A program made the position numbers and the translations under genes. Shown piece by piece: positions 1 to 5,087 of a stretch of DNA of 6,384 nt (positions are counted from its first letter, which is position 1; each line of letters begins with the position of its first letter). The notes under the pieces were generated by a model. The model was not told the origin of the DNA, did not search any database, and saw only the letters and a program-made list of their open reading frames with translations. The DNA is from CAYWBI01 sp964456445. GTDB lineage: Bacteria; Calditrichota; Calditrichia; Calditrichales; J004. The stretch covers positions 1-6,384 of the forward strand of contig CAYWBI010000206.1 of NCBI GenBank assembly GCA_964456445.1, in the 5' to 3' direction.

Positions 1-279
1 TCAATCGGGAAGCATTCATGTTCATTAAAAGGCGTATTCTATTTCCACACAAAACTCAGTAGAGCCATATTTTTTAATAGGAAGGCTGAACACCATCCTT
101 TTGTGAATAAAGTCCCCTTATAGGTTATTCTGGACTATAATTATTTTTTTTGGCAAAGTTTATATTATTTTGGAATTTTGATTTTTTTTTGTGAAAATTT
201 TACTAAAATATGCGTCCAACCCGACAGAAAATATCTTATACAACTGTTATTACAGAACTTATGTCCATAAAACCAAAAC

Positions 280-285
280 TATAAT
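280..285 (+). promoter_or_regulatory. possible -10 element (TATAAT) for the operon
   Basis: A perfect TATAAT hexamer lies about 60 nt upstream of the MerR gene's GTG start in the AT-rich leader. No convincing -35 hexamer sits 16-19 bp upstream; the best nearby sequences are around 257-264 and are poor. A chance match is quite possible in such AT-rich DNA. If real, a weak -35 would fit a promoter that needs activation, as many MerR-type promoters do. Confidence 0.25.
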
Positions 286-334
286 ATTTTTGCATAAGCA
301 ATTTTGAGCATGTAAATTACCTACAGTTTCAAAT

Positions 335-338
335 GGAG
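335..338 (+). promoter_or_regulatory. ribosome binding site deciding a GTG start
   Basis: GGAG lies 7 nt before the GTG at 346. The overlapping ATG at 344-346 is followed at once by TGA and cannot be used. The next in-frame ATG, at 367, has no comparable Shine-Dalgarno sequence. This supports GTG 346 as the start of the MerR-family gene. Confidence 0.6.
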
Positions 339-345
339 CTTTAAT

Positions 346-789
346 GTGAACAATTTATCAATAGACATGCACGAACCGGTTTTTTCAATCGGAATCATCG
401 CTAAAAAATTAGGGATTTCCGTACAAACTGTCCGTTTATACGAACAGGAGGGACTGATGCTGTCTTACAGGGCCCCATCGGGAAGACGGTTATTCTCGCT
501 CCATGATTTGGGCCGTTTAAAATGCATCCGTCAAATGATTACCGAAAACGGCATCAACCTACAGGGCATAAAGCGCATCATGGCGCTCATACCCTGTTGG
601 GAGTTTCAAGGGGGGCTGGATGAACAATGTATGAAATGTCCCGCGTATTATGAGGCGAACGGTCCCTGCTGGAGCATCTCCAGCGTAGGGGAAAAATGTA
701 AAACACAGGAATGCCGGACCTGCGCGGTTTATCAAATAAGTTTGCCCTGTTCCAAAATGAAAGAAGTTATTTATGGCCATAAGCGCTAA
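346..789 (+). CDS. MerR-family regulator with cysteine-rich C-terminus
   Basis: A 147-residue cytoplasmic DNA-binding regulator. Residues 13-80 form a typical MerR winged helix-turn-helix: the recognition-helix stretch VQTVRLYEQEGL (26-37), the wing with SGRRLF (45-50), and a helix ending INLQGIKRIM. This resembles the HspR/GlnR-type branch more than metal-sensing MerR. After a CW pair at 84-85, the C-terminal 65 residues hold eight of its nine cysteines (84, 95, 98, 108, 118, 123, 126, 135), including two CxxC pairs (95/98 and 123/126). This replaces the long dimerisation helix plus ligand domain of classical members. The cysteines could bind a metal or an Fe-S cluster, or sense persulfide; that is inference. 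It is the first gene of the sulfur operon, 30 nt before the SQR-like gene, so it probably controls that operon and itself. Family is secure; ligand is unknown. Confidence 0.85.
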   Translation: MNNLSIDMHEPVFSIGIIAKKLGISVQTVRLYEQEGLMLSYRAPSGRRLFSLHDLGRLKCIRQMITENGINLQGIKRIMALIPCWEFQGGLDEQCMKCPAYYEANGPCWSISSVGEKCKTQECRTCAVYQISLPCSKMKEVIYGHKR

Positions 790-819
790 ACACATCAAAT
801 CAATTGAAAGGATCGCATA

Positions 820-2052
820 ATGAAGCAACTTCTCGTCCTCGGCGGCGGCACGGCTGGCACCATGATGGTGAATAAACTGGCCCCTGTTCTTGACAACAAA
901 GAATGGCACATCACACTCGTTGATGAATTTGAAACACATTATTATCAGCCAGGATTTTTGTTTATCCCCTGGGGCATCTATAATAAGTCGGATGTCATTA
1001 AACCCAAACGTGATTTTTATCCATCGGGCATTGACGTTATCGTTTCACAGATAGAACAAATCGAGCCGGACAAAAAACAAGTAAAACTTAATGATGGCAA
1101 AATATTAAAATATGATTTGTTGATTATTGCCACAGGCAGCAAAATCAATCCCGGTGAAACCGACGGTATGCTTGGAGATAAATGGCATAAAAACATCTTT
1201 GATTTTTACACCATCGAAGGTGCAACGGCATTGCGCAATTTTATAAAATATTGGGATGGCGGAAAAATGGTGGTCAATATTGTGGAGATGCCGATTAAAT
1301 GCCCGGTTGCCCCGCTGGAATTTGTATTTTTGGCCGATTGGTATTTTACCGAACAAGGTATTCGTGACAAGGTTGAGATTGAATACGTAACCCCTCTGCC
1401 CGGCGCTTTCACAAAACCAATTGCGGCAAAATTTCTCGGTGAGTTTTTGGAGAAAAAAAATATCCACATCACAACAGATTATTCCGCGGGACGTGTTGAT
1501 GCTGAAAACAATACCTTATACTCCTGGGACGATAAGCCTATCAATTATGATTTGTTGGTCAGCATACCCACAAATATGGGTTCATCCTTAATCGAGCGTT
1601 CGGGCATGGGCGATGACCTGAATTTTATCCCCACCCATCCCAACACACTACAATCCAAGGATTATGAAGATATCTTTGTCATTGGCGATGCGACTGACCT
1701 GCCAAGTTCCAAGGCCGGCTCGGTAGCCCACTTCGAAGCCGAGGTCCTATTCGAAAATATCCAGCGCTATATAGACGGTCGTCCTCTAAAAGAAGACTTT
1801 GACGGTCACGCCAATTGTTTTATCGAATCCGGCTTTGGCAAGGGCATCCTTATTGATTTCAACTATAATGTAGAACCGTTGCCAGGTAAGTTTCCGCTTC
1901 CGGGCGTTGGCCCCTTTTCCCTTTTGGAAGAAACGCGTATGAACCACTGGGGAAAAATGACTTTCCGTTGGGTATATTGGAACCTATTGCTTAAAGGCGC
2001 CGAATTGCCTATCGAAGCACAAATGAACATGGCCGGAAAAAAGAGGGTATGA
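820..2052 (+). CDS. sulfide:quinone oxidoreductase-like FAD flavoprotein
   Basis: A 410-residue pyridine nucleotide-disulfide-type flavoprotein of the SQR/flavocytochrome c sulfide dehydrogenase superfamily. These enzymes oxidise sulfide to sulfane sulfur and pass electrons through FAD to quinone at the membrane. Visible motifs are the N-terminal FAD-binding GGGTAG (8-13), an IATGS segment (103-107) and the C-terminal FAD-binding VIGDAT (287-292). Cys161, in the family-typical KCPVAPLEF context, and Cys333, in GHANCFIESGFGKG, match the two redox cysteines. They are the only cysteines; the third found in many type I SQRs is absent. A tryptophan-rich C-terminus (376-392, around HWGKMTFRW) could be the amphipathic membrane anchor. 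No signal peptide is seen, so it probably faces the cytoplasm. GAAAGGA at 806-812 supports the ATG. The neighbouring sulfur-carrier genes favour SQR over a generic NADH dehydrogenase. SQR type is not assigned, and another sulfane substrate is possible. Confidence 0.83.
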   Translation: MKQLLVLGGGTAGTMMVNKLAPVLDNKEWHITLVDEFETHYYQPGFLFIPWGIYNKSDVIKPKRDFYPSGIDVIVSQIEQIEPDKKQVKLNDGKILKYDLLIIATGSKINPGETDGMLGDKWHKNIFDFYTIEGATALRNFIKYWDGGKMVVNIVEMPIKCPVAPLEFVFLADWYFTEQGIRDKVEIEYVTPLPGAFTKPIAAKFLGEFLEKKNIHITTDYSAGRVDAENNTLYSWDDKPINYDLLVSIPTNMGSSLIERSGMGDDLNFIPTHPNTLQSKDYEDIFVIGDATDLPSSKAGSVAHFEAEVLFENIQRYIDGRPLKEDFDGHANCFIESGFGKGILIDFNYNVEPLPGKFPLPGVGPFSLLEETRMNHWGKMTFRWVYWNLLLKGAELPIEAQMNMAGKKRV

Positions 2053-2053
2053 C

Positions 2054-2758
2054 ATGGAAACAAAACAACTAGAAGACGAAATCAGGGAAATTCATCAAAA
2101 GCTGGATTTCCTGACAGATCAGTTCCGGCAATCCCAAAAATCTCAAAATGAGTTGCGGGAACTTAAAGATGACATGACGATTATCGGCAAGGATATGTTT
2201 AATGCTGCCGTGGAAGAATTGCAGGATGTCGCACCTTATTTTGATACAAGCGATCTTGTTCATCTACTAAAAAAACTATTGCGCAACACCCGAAATATCA
2301 ATGAATTGCTTGAACATTTCGAAAGCATTCAGGATTTGTTTTATGACATAAAACCATTAGGTAAGCAGGTTTTTGATGAATTGCTGGATACACTTAATAA
2401 ACTGGATAAAAAGGGTTATTTCGAATTCTTTGCCGAAGGGGCAAAAATTTTGGACACTGTTGTAACTTCCTTCGATGTTAACGATATCCGTTTGTTACGT
2501 GAGAATATTACAACCATCTTACTGACGGTTAAAAGTATGACCCAACCGGAAATGCTCAGCTCGGTCATCAACGCCATGGGATTTTTCCAAAAAATGGACA
2601 TCGAAATCCATGATGATATTTCCCTGTGGAAATTATGGCGAAAAGCAAACACCCCCGAGGTTAAAAAGGGCTTGGCCTTTATGCTGGAATTTGTAAAAAA
2701 TATGGCCCAAAACGGGAAACATTTAAATCCAACACAAACCTTAAAAAAGGAGAATTAA
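2054..2758 (+). CDS. DUF1641 family protein of the sulfur operon
   Basis: A 234-residue soluble, highly helical protein with no cysteine, signal peptide or membrane segment. Residues 1-42 are charged and heptad-like (an ExxI/LxxQ pattern), probably a coiled coil. The C-terminal part (about 150-215) matches my memory of DUF1641, with the characteristic NTPEVKKGLAFMLEFVKNM stretch at 199-217. DUF1641 proteins such as Bacillus YrhD are known near formate dehydrogenase-like and SQR-like genes, but no biochemical role is established. The start lies 1 nt after the SQR-like stop and its Shine-Dalgarno (AGAGGG, 2042-2047) lies inside the SQR-like gene. Its own stop is 1 nt before the TusE/DsrC-like start, so translation is probably coupled on both sides. 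Stable coupling suggests a scaffold or docking partner of the flavoprotein, which is inference. The family call rests on motif recall without a profile search. Confidence 0.7.
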   Translation: METKQLEDEIREIHQKLDFLTDQFRQSQKSQNELRELKDDMTIIGKDMFNAAVEELQDVAPYFDTSDLVHLLKKLLRNTRNINELLEHFESIQDLFYDIKPLGKQVFDELLDTLNKLDKKGYFEFFAEGAKILDTVVTSFDVNDIRLLRENITTILLTVKSMTQPEMLSSVINAMGFFQKMDIEIHDDISLWKLWRKANTPEVKKGLAFMLEFVKNMAQNGKHLNPTQTLKKEN

Positions 2759-2759
2759 A

Positions 2760-3077
2760 ATGTCTGAATTAACATTAGCAGGTAAAACCATAAGCATCGA
2801 TGAAGAGGGTTTTTTATCCAATCCCGATGACTGGAGCGAAGATATGGCGCCGGAACTGGCAAAAACCATCGGCATCGAAGATTTAACCGACGCCCACTGG
2901 AAAGTAATACGTTTTATGCGTACTGATTTTCAGGAAAAGGGACAAATTCCTACCATCCGCAGGATGAAGAACACAGGCGGCATTGCCATAAAAGATTTAT
3001 ATACATTGTTTCCGGAAGGCCCGGCAAAAAAGGCCGCTAAGATAGCCGGTCTTGGTAAACCAAAAGGATGCATCTAA
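2760..3077 (+). CDS. TusE/DsrC-family sulfur carrier with one C-terminal Cys
   Basis: A 105-residue member of the TusE/DsrC/DsvC family, small cytoplasmic proteins carrying sulfur as persulfide on a flexible C-terminal arm. Family features are the N-terminal GFLSNPDDW (17-25), the AHWKVIRFMR helix (45-54), GQIPTIRRM (61-69), the LFPEGPAKKA segment (83-92) and the KPKGCI end. The penultimate Cys104 is CysA. The CysB position 11 residues earlier is Ala93. True DsrC proteins acting with DsrAB carry both cysteines, whereas the TusE type has only CysA, so this is TusE-type by residues. TusE in E. coli serves tRNA 2-thiouridylation, but here the gene is embedded with SQR-like and DsrE2-like genes, and a role accepting sulfane sulfur in sulfur metabolism is more likely. 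AAGGAG at 2747-2752 lies 7 nt before the ATG. Family is secure; the pathway is inferred from context. Confidence 0.9.
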   Translation: MSELTLAGKTISIDEEGFLSNPDDWSEDMAPELAKTIGIEDLTDAHWKVIRFMRTDFQEKGQIPTIRRMKNTGGIAIKDLYTLFPEGPAKKAAKIAGLGKPKGCI

Positions 3078-3083
3078 CCCAAA

Positions 3084-3087
3084 GGAG
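3084..3087 (+). promoter_or_regulatory. ribosome binding site deciding the DsrE2-like start
   Basis: GGAG (within AAAGGAG) sits 6 nt before ATG 3094. The same frame is open back to a TTG at 3052, inside the TusE/DsrC-like gene, but that start lacks a Shine-Dalgarno and would add 14 residues unlike the family N-terminus. ATG 3094 is therefore chosen. Confidence 0.75.
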
Positions 3088-3093
3088 CGTATC

Positions 3094-3564
3094 ATGAGCG
3101 AAGAAAAAATAAAAAAAGTATCCATCATTATTTCAAAAGGCTCGCTGGAAGGTGTATATCCGGGCTTGATAATGGCCAACGGTGCCCGTATGGAAGGCAT
3201 TGATGTCAATTTATTTTTTACATTTTTTGGCCTGGAGTCGATCATTAAAAAGAAAATGGACAAATTAAAAGTGGCAACGGTTGGTAACCCGGCCATGCAC
3301 ATCCCAACCTTATTGGGCGGATTGCCGGGCATGTCTGCAATGGCAACGAAAATGATGATGAAGGAAATGGATAAACTGGACATTCCACCGGTGAGTGAGT
3401 TTCTGGAAATGATCCATGACTCCGGCGCAAATTTATACGCCTGTAAGGCAACTGTGGATATGTTTCATCTTTCAAAAGACGATTTTTGTGAGGAAGTTGA
3501 GGCCGTTATAAACGTCGGCACCTTTTATGAGATGTCCCATGGGGGACAAATAATATTCACCTAA
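3094..3564 (+). CDS. DsrE2-like (DsrE/F/H superfamily) sulfur-transfer protein
   Basis: A 156-residue protein of the DsrE/DsrF-like superfamily, DsrE2 branch. It begins with a beta strand and loop (KKVSIIISKGSLEGVYPGLI), then a helix and the VNLFFTFFGL strand (38-47) typical of the branch. Residues 68-90 are Gly/Met-rich. Near the end is LYACKATVDMF (114-124), whose Cys117 corresponds to the conserved sulfur-binding Cys of the family; a second, Cys132, lies in DDFCEEVEA. DsrE2 proteins in sulfur oxidisers relay persulfide, often with TusA and rhodanese, neither of which is in this window. Here it is the last gene of the operon, 16 nt after the TusE/DsrC-like gene, which makes that protein a likely partner. 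Hydrophobic stretches at 38-51 and 67-88 could allow membrane association, as reported for some DsrE2 proteins. Subfamily is recalled from motifs. Confidence 0.83.
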   Translation: MSEEKIKKVSIIISKGSLEGVYPGLIMANGARMEGIDVNLFFTFFGLESIIKKKMDKLKVATVGNPAMHIPTLLGGLPGMSAMATKMMMKEMDKLDIPPVSEFLEMIHDSGANLYACKATVDMFHLSKDDFCEEVEAVINVGTFYEMSHGGQIIFT

Positions 3565-3569
3565 TCTTT

Positions 3570-3598
3570 AAAGCCCCGGTCACTGGGGCTTTTTTTTT
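3570..3598 (+). terminator. intrinsic terminator of the sulfur operon
   Basis: An 8-bp perfect stem (AAAGCCCC at 3570-3577 with GGGGCTTT at 3585-3592) closes a 7-nt loop and leads into a T run to 3598. It begins 5 nt after the DsrE2-like stop codon, so the five-gene operon ends here. Confidence 0.93.
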
Positions 3599-3637
3599 AT
3601 CAGAACAAATTCATTTAGTTTACATTTGAATTAATAT

Positions 3638-3669
3638 TAGTAAGGACACAATCGATTGTGCCCTTACTA
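3638..3669. repeat. 32-bp near-perfect palindrome upstream of the metal transporter gene
   Basis: Each half is 16 bases, TAGTAAGG-A-CACAATC and its complement, centred between 3653 and 3654 with no spacer. Fifteen of 16 pairs match; only A3646/C3661 fails. No T run follows, so it is not an ordinary terminator. It ends 4 nt before TATATT (3673-3678), a possible -10 for the transporter gene, so it may be an operator. A dispersed palindromic element or an RNA hairpin in the leader are alternatives. Confidence 0.75.
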
Positions 3670-3754
3670 CTTTATATTGATGCCCTTAAGATGTAAATTA
3701 GAAACAGATGATCACCCCAATAACTCATACAACAAACATTTCTGAAAAAATTAC

Positions 3755-4912
3755 ATGCCACAAACAGAAAACCCGCAATCGCAGATAAAAGAACGTTGGA
3801 TGATAGCATCCACCATCCTGAATATGCTATTTGGTACCTTAAAAGCCGTGTTCGGATTTTTTACGGGTAATGTTGTCGTATTGGCCGACGCCCTGCACAG
3901 TTTCGGCGATGTGATTGGGGCGTTGCTTGTGTATCTTGCGGTGCGTTTCTCGAGCCACCATTCAGAACGTTTCCCCTTCGGCATGAACAAGCTAGAGGAT
4001 TTTGCCGCATTAACCGGTGGAATTATCGTTTTTGTTGCAGGATATGAAATTTTGCGCGAGGTTATTTTCCGGCCGGAAACAGCATCAACCAATCATCCCA
4101 TTGAAACCATCATTTTTATGGCCGCAATAATTTTGCTGACTTTAATTTTTTATCGTATGGAAATCCGTAGCGCAAAAAGAATTAATTCCCCGGGATTGGA
4201 AGCGGATGCTTCAAACTGGCTTGGGGACCTGTCGGCTAATGTGGTGGTTTTGCTAAGTGCCGTAGGTGCCTTGGTACAAATTCCATATATCGATACAATT
4301 GCCGTTATCATTCTGGTAGCATTGATTTTTAAGTCGGTTTTTCATATAACCAGACGCAGTGCACTTTCACTGCTCGACGCCTCCGCCCCCGCAGAAACCA
4401 TGAAAGCAATCCGACATCTTATCGAACATGAATACTTTGTAAATAGCATTGAACTTTTAAGGGTTATTCCGGCCGGCAGCGTTTATTTCGTTTATGCGGT
4501 CTTACACACCAATAGCCAAAACTTTAAAGGCATTCATCTTAAAGTGGATGAATTAAGCGACCGTATCAAGGCGGATATACCAAATATTGAAGAAGTTTTA
4601 ATTCATTACGAACCTGAAAATCATGAATTTGTTCGTCATGCCTATCTCTTAAATAAAGACCAGCAAAATCTAAGCAGTGAACCAGGTAAAACCGCATGGA
4701 TCAGGCTGGAAGATGAAAAAGACGGACAAATTATAAATACGGAAATCGTAGAAAATCCCCATCACAGCGATGATAAGGGCAAAAGTTTAAAACTAATCAA
4801 CTTGCTGGTTAAGCATAATGTGGATGTAGCTACGTTTAGGAAATCGCCCACACAAGATTTTATCATCAAGTTCTTAAAAGATATTAATATCGATACTGAT
4901 CTTCAGGATTAA
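3755..4912 (+). CDS. CDF-family metal cation transporter with NifX/NifB-like C-terminal extension
   Basis: A 385-residue inner-membrane cation diffusion facilitator, a family of proton-coupled exporters of Zn, Fe, Mn, Co and similar ions. Hydrophobic segments at about 15-37, 40-63, 83-101, 116-133, 157-173 and 178-195 give the usual six helices. The TM2 metal site reads LADALHSFGD (His48, Asp52), and ERFPFGMNKLE (71-81) is the family's TM2-TM3 loop. In TM5, EADASNWLGD gives Asn154 and Asp158, with Asn where His or Asp is usual. Residues 205-287 are the cytoplasmic dimerisation domain. Residues 290-385 are an extension whose VENPHHSDDKGKSLKLINLL (332-351) and following segments resemble the dinitrogenase Fe-Mo cofactor (NifX/NifB) domain. 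CDF fusions of this kind exist, but this match is by eye. No clear Shine-Dalgarno precedes ATG 3755; ATG 3800 is an alternative. It is monocistronic, after a terminator. The metal is not assignable. Confidence 0.87.
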   Translation: MPQTENPQSQIKERWMIASTILNMLFGTLKAVFGFFTGNVVVLADALHSFGDVIGALLVYLAVRFSSHHSERFPFGMNKLEDFAALTGGIIVFVAGYEILREVIFRPETASTNHPIETIIFMAAIILLTLIFYRMEIRSAKRINSPGLEADASNWLGDLSANVVVLLSAVGALVQIPYIDTIAVIILVALIFKSVFHITRRSALSLLDASAPAETMKAIRHLIEHEYFVNSIELLRVIPAGSVYFVYAVLHTNSQNFKGIHLKVDELSDRIKADIPNIEEVLIHYEPENHEFVRHAYLLNKDQQNLSSEPGKTAWIRLEDEKDGQIINTEIVENPHHSDDKGKSLKLINLLVKHNVDVATFRKSPTQDFIIKFLKDINIDTDLQD

Positions 4913-5087
4913 GTGGTTTATTGTCTGGCATAATGTCCTGCATACAATATCGATCATTTTGATATGAGTCTATATATAAAAATCACTCAGCCCTTTCCAT
5001 TCGCCGTTTCACTTTGTAACTTGGCCAACGTCTAAAACCCCAGCATAGTTTATTTTAACATATATTTTCTTTAAGGAGGTCGTTTTG
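4913..5087. other. intergenic gap between transporter and peptidase genes
   Basis: This 175-base AT-rich gap shows no hairpin with a T run after the transporter gene, so read-through into the peptidase gene cannot be excluded. I see no convincing -35/-10 pair, although TATATA- and TATATT-like hexamers occur near 4972 and 5061. No RNA gene is apparent. Confidence 0.4.
5073..5080 (+). promoter_or_regulatory. strong ribosome binding site deciding the peptidase start
   Basis: AAGGAGGT is a near-complete anti-16S match. Its GGAGG core ends 8 nt before ATG 5088 and only 5 nt before the adjacent in-frame TTG at 5085, so the ATG is preferred. The choice changes the protein by one residue. Confidence 0.8.

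Larger units (their letters stand above)
1..345. other. AT-rich region upstream of the sulfur operon, no supportable gene
   Basis: No gene can be supported here. Frame 1 of the + strand is open from the window edge to a TAG at 121-123 (40 codons). It could be the tail of an upstream gene, but its translation resembles no family I know. An imperfect 5-bp inverted repeat (AGTCC at 111-115, GGACT at 132-136) precedes a run of eight T at 144-151. That is at best a poor terminator for such a gene. Bases 140-300 are rich in A and T runs, as expected of a promoter region, and the operon promoter should lie here. Confidence 0.5.

Noticed and set aside
241..258. CTGT-TATT-ACAG inverted repeat as a MerR operator
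   Set aside because: Arms of only 4 bp do not extend and are expected by chance in AT-rich DNA; MerR-type operators are longer.
559..939. 126-codon open frame on the minus strand over the MerR and SQR-like genes
   Set aside because: It is antisense to two well-supported genes, has no family resemblance and has composition expected of a shadow frame.
1105..1472. Two overlapping minus-strand open frames inside the SQR-like gene
   Set aside because: They overlap each other and the conserved Cys161 region of the SQR-like gene; both are shadows.
2760..3077. True DsrC acting with dissimilatory sulfite reductase
   Set aside because: The CysB position is Ala93 and no dsrAB is present in the window.
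3052..3093. Upstream TTG start extending the DsrE2-like protein by 14 residues
   Set aside because: It overlaps the TusE-like coding end, lacks a Shine-Dalgarno, and ATG 3094 has a good one.
2997..3383. 128-codon minus-strand open frame across the TusE-like and DsrE2-like genes
   Set aside because: It opposes two recognised genes and shows no motif of its own.
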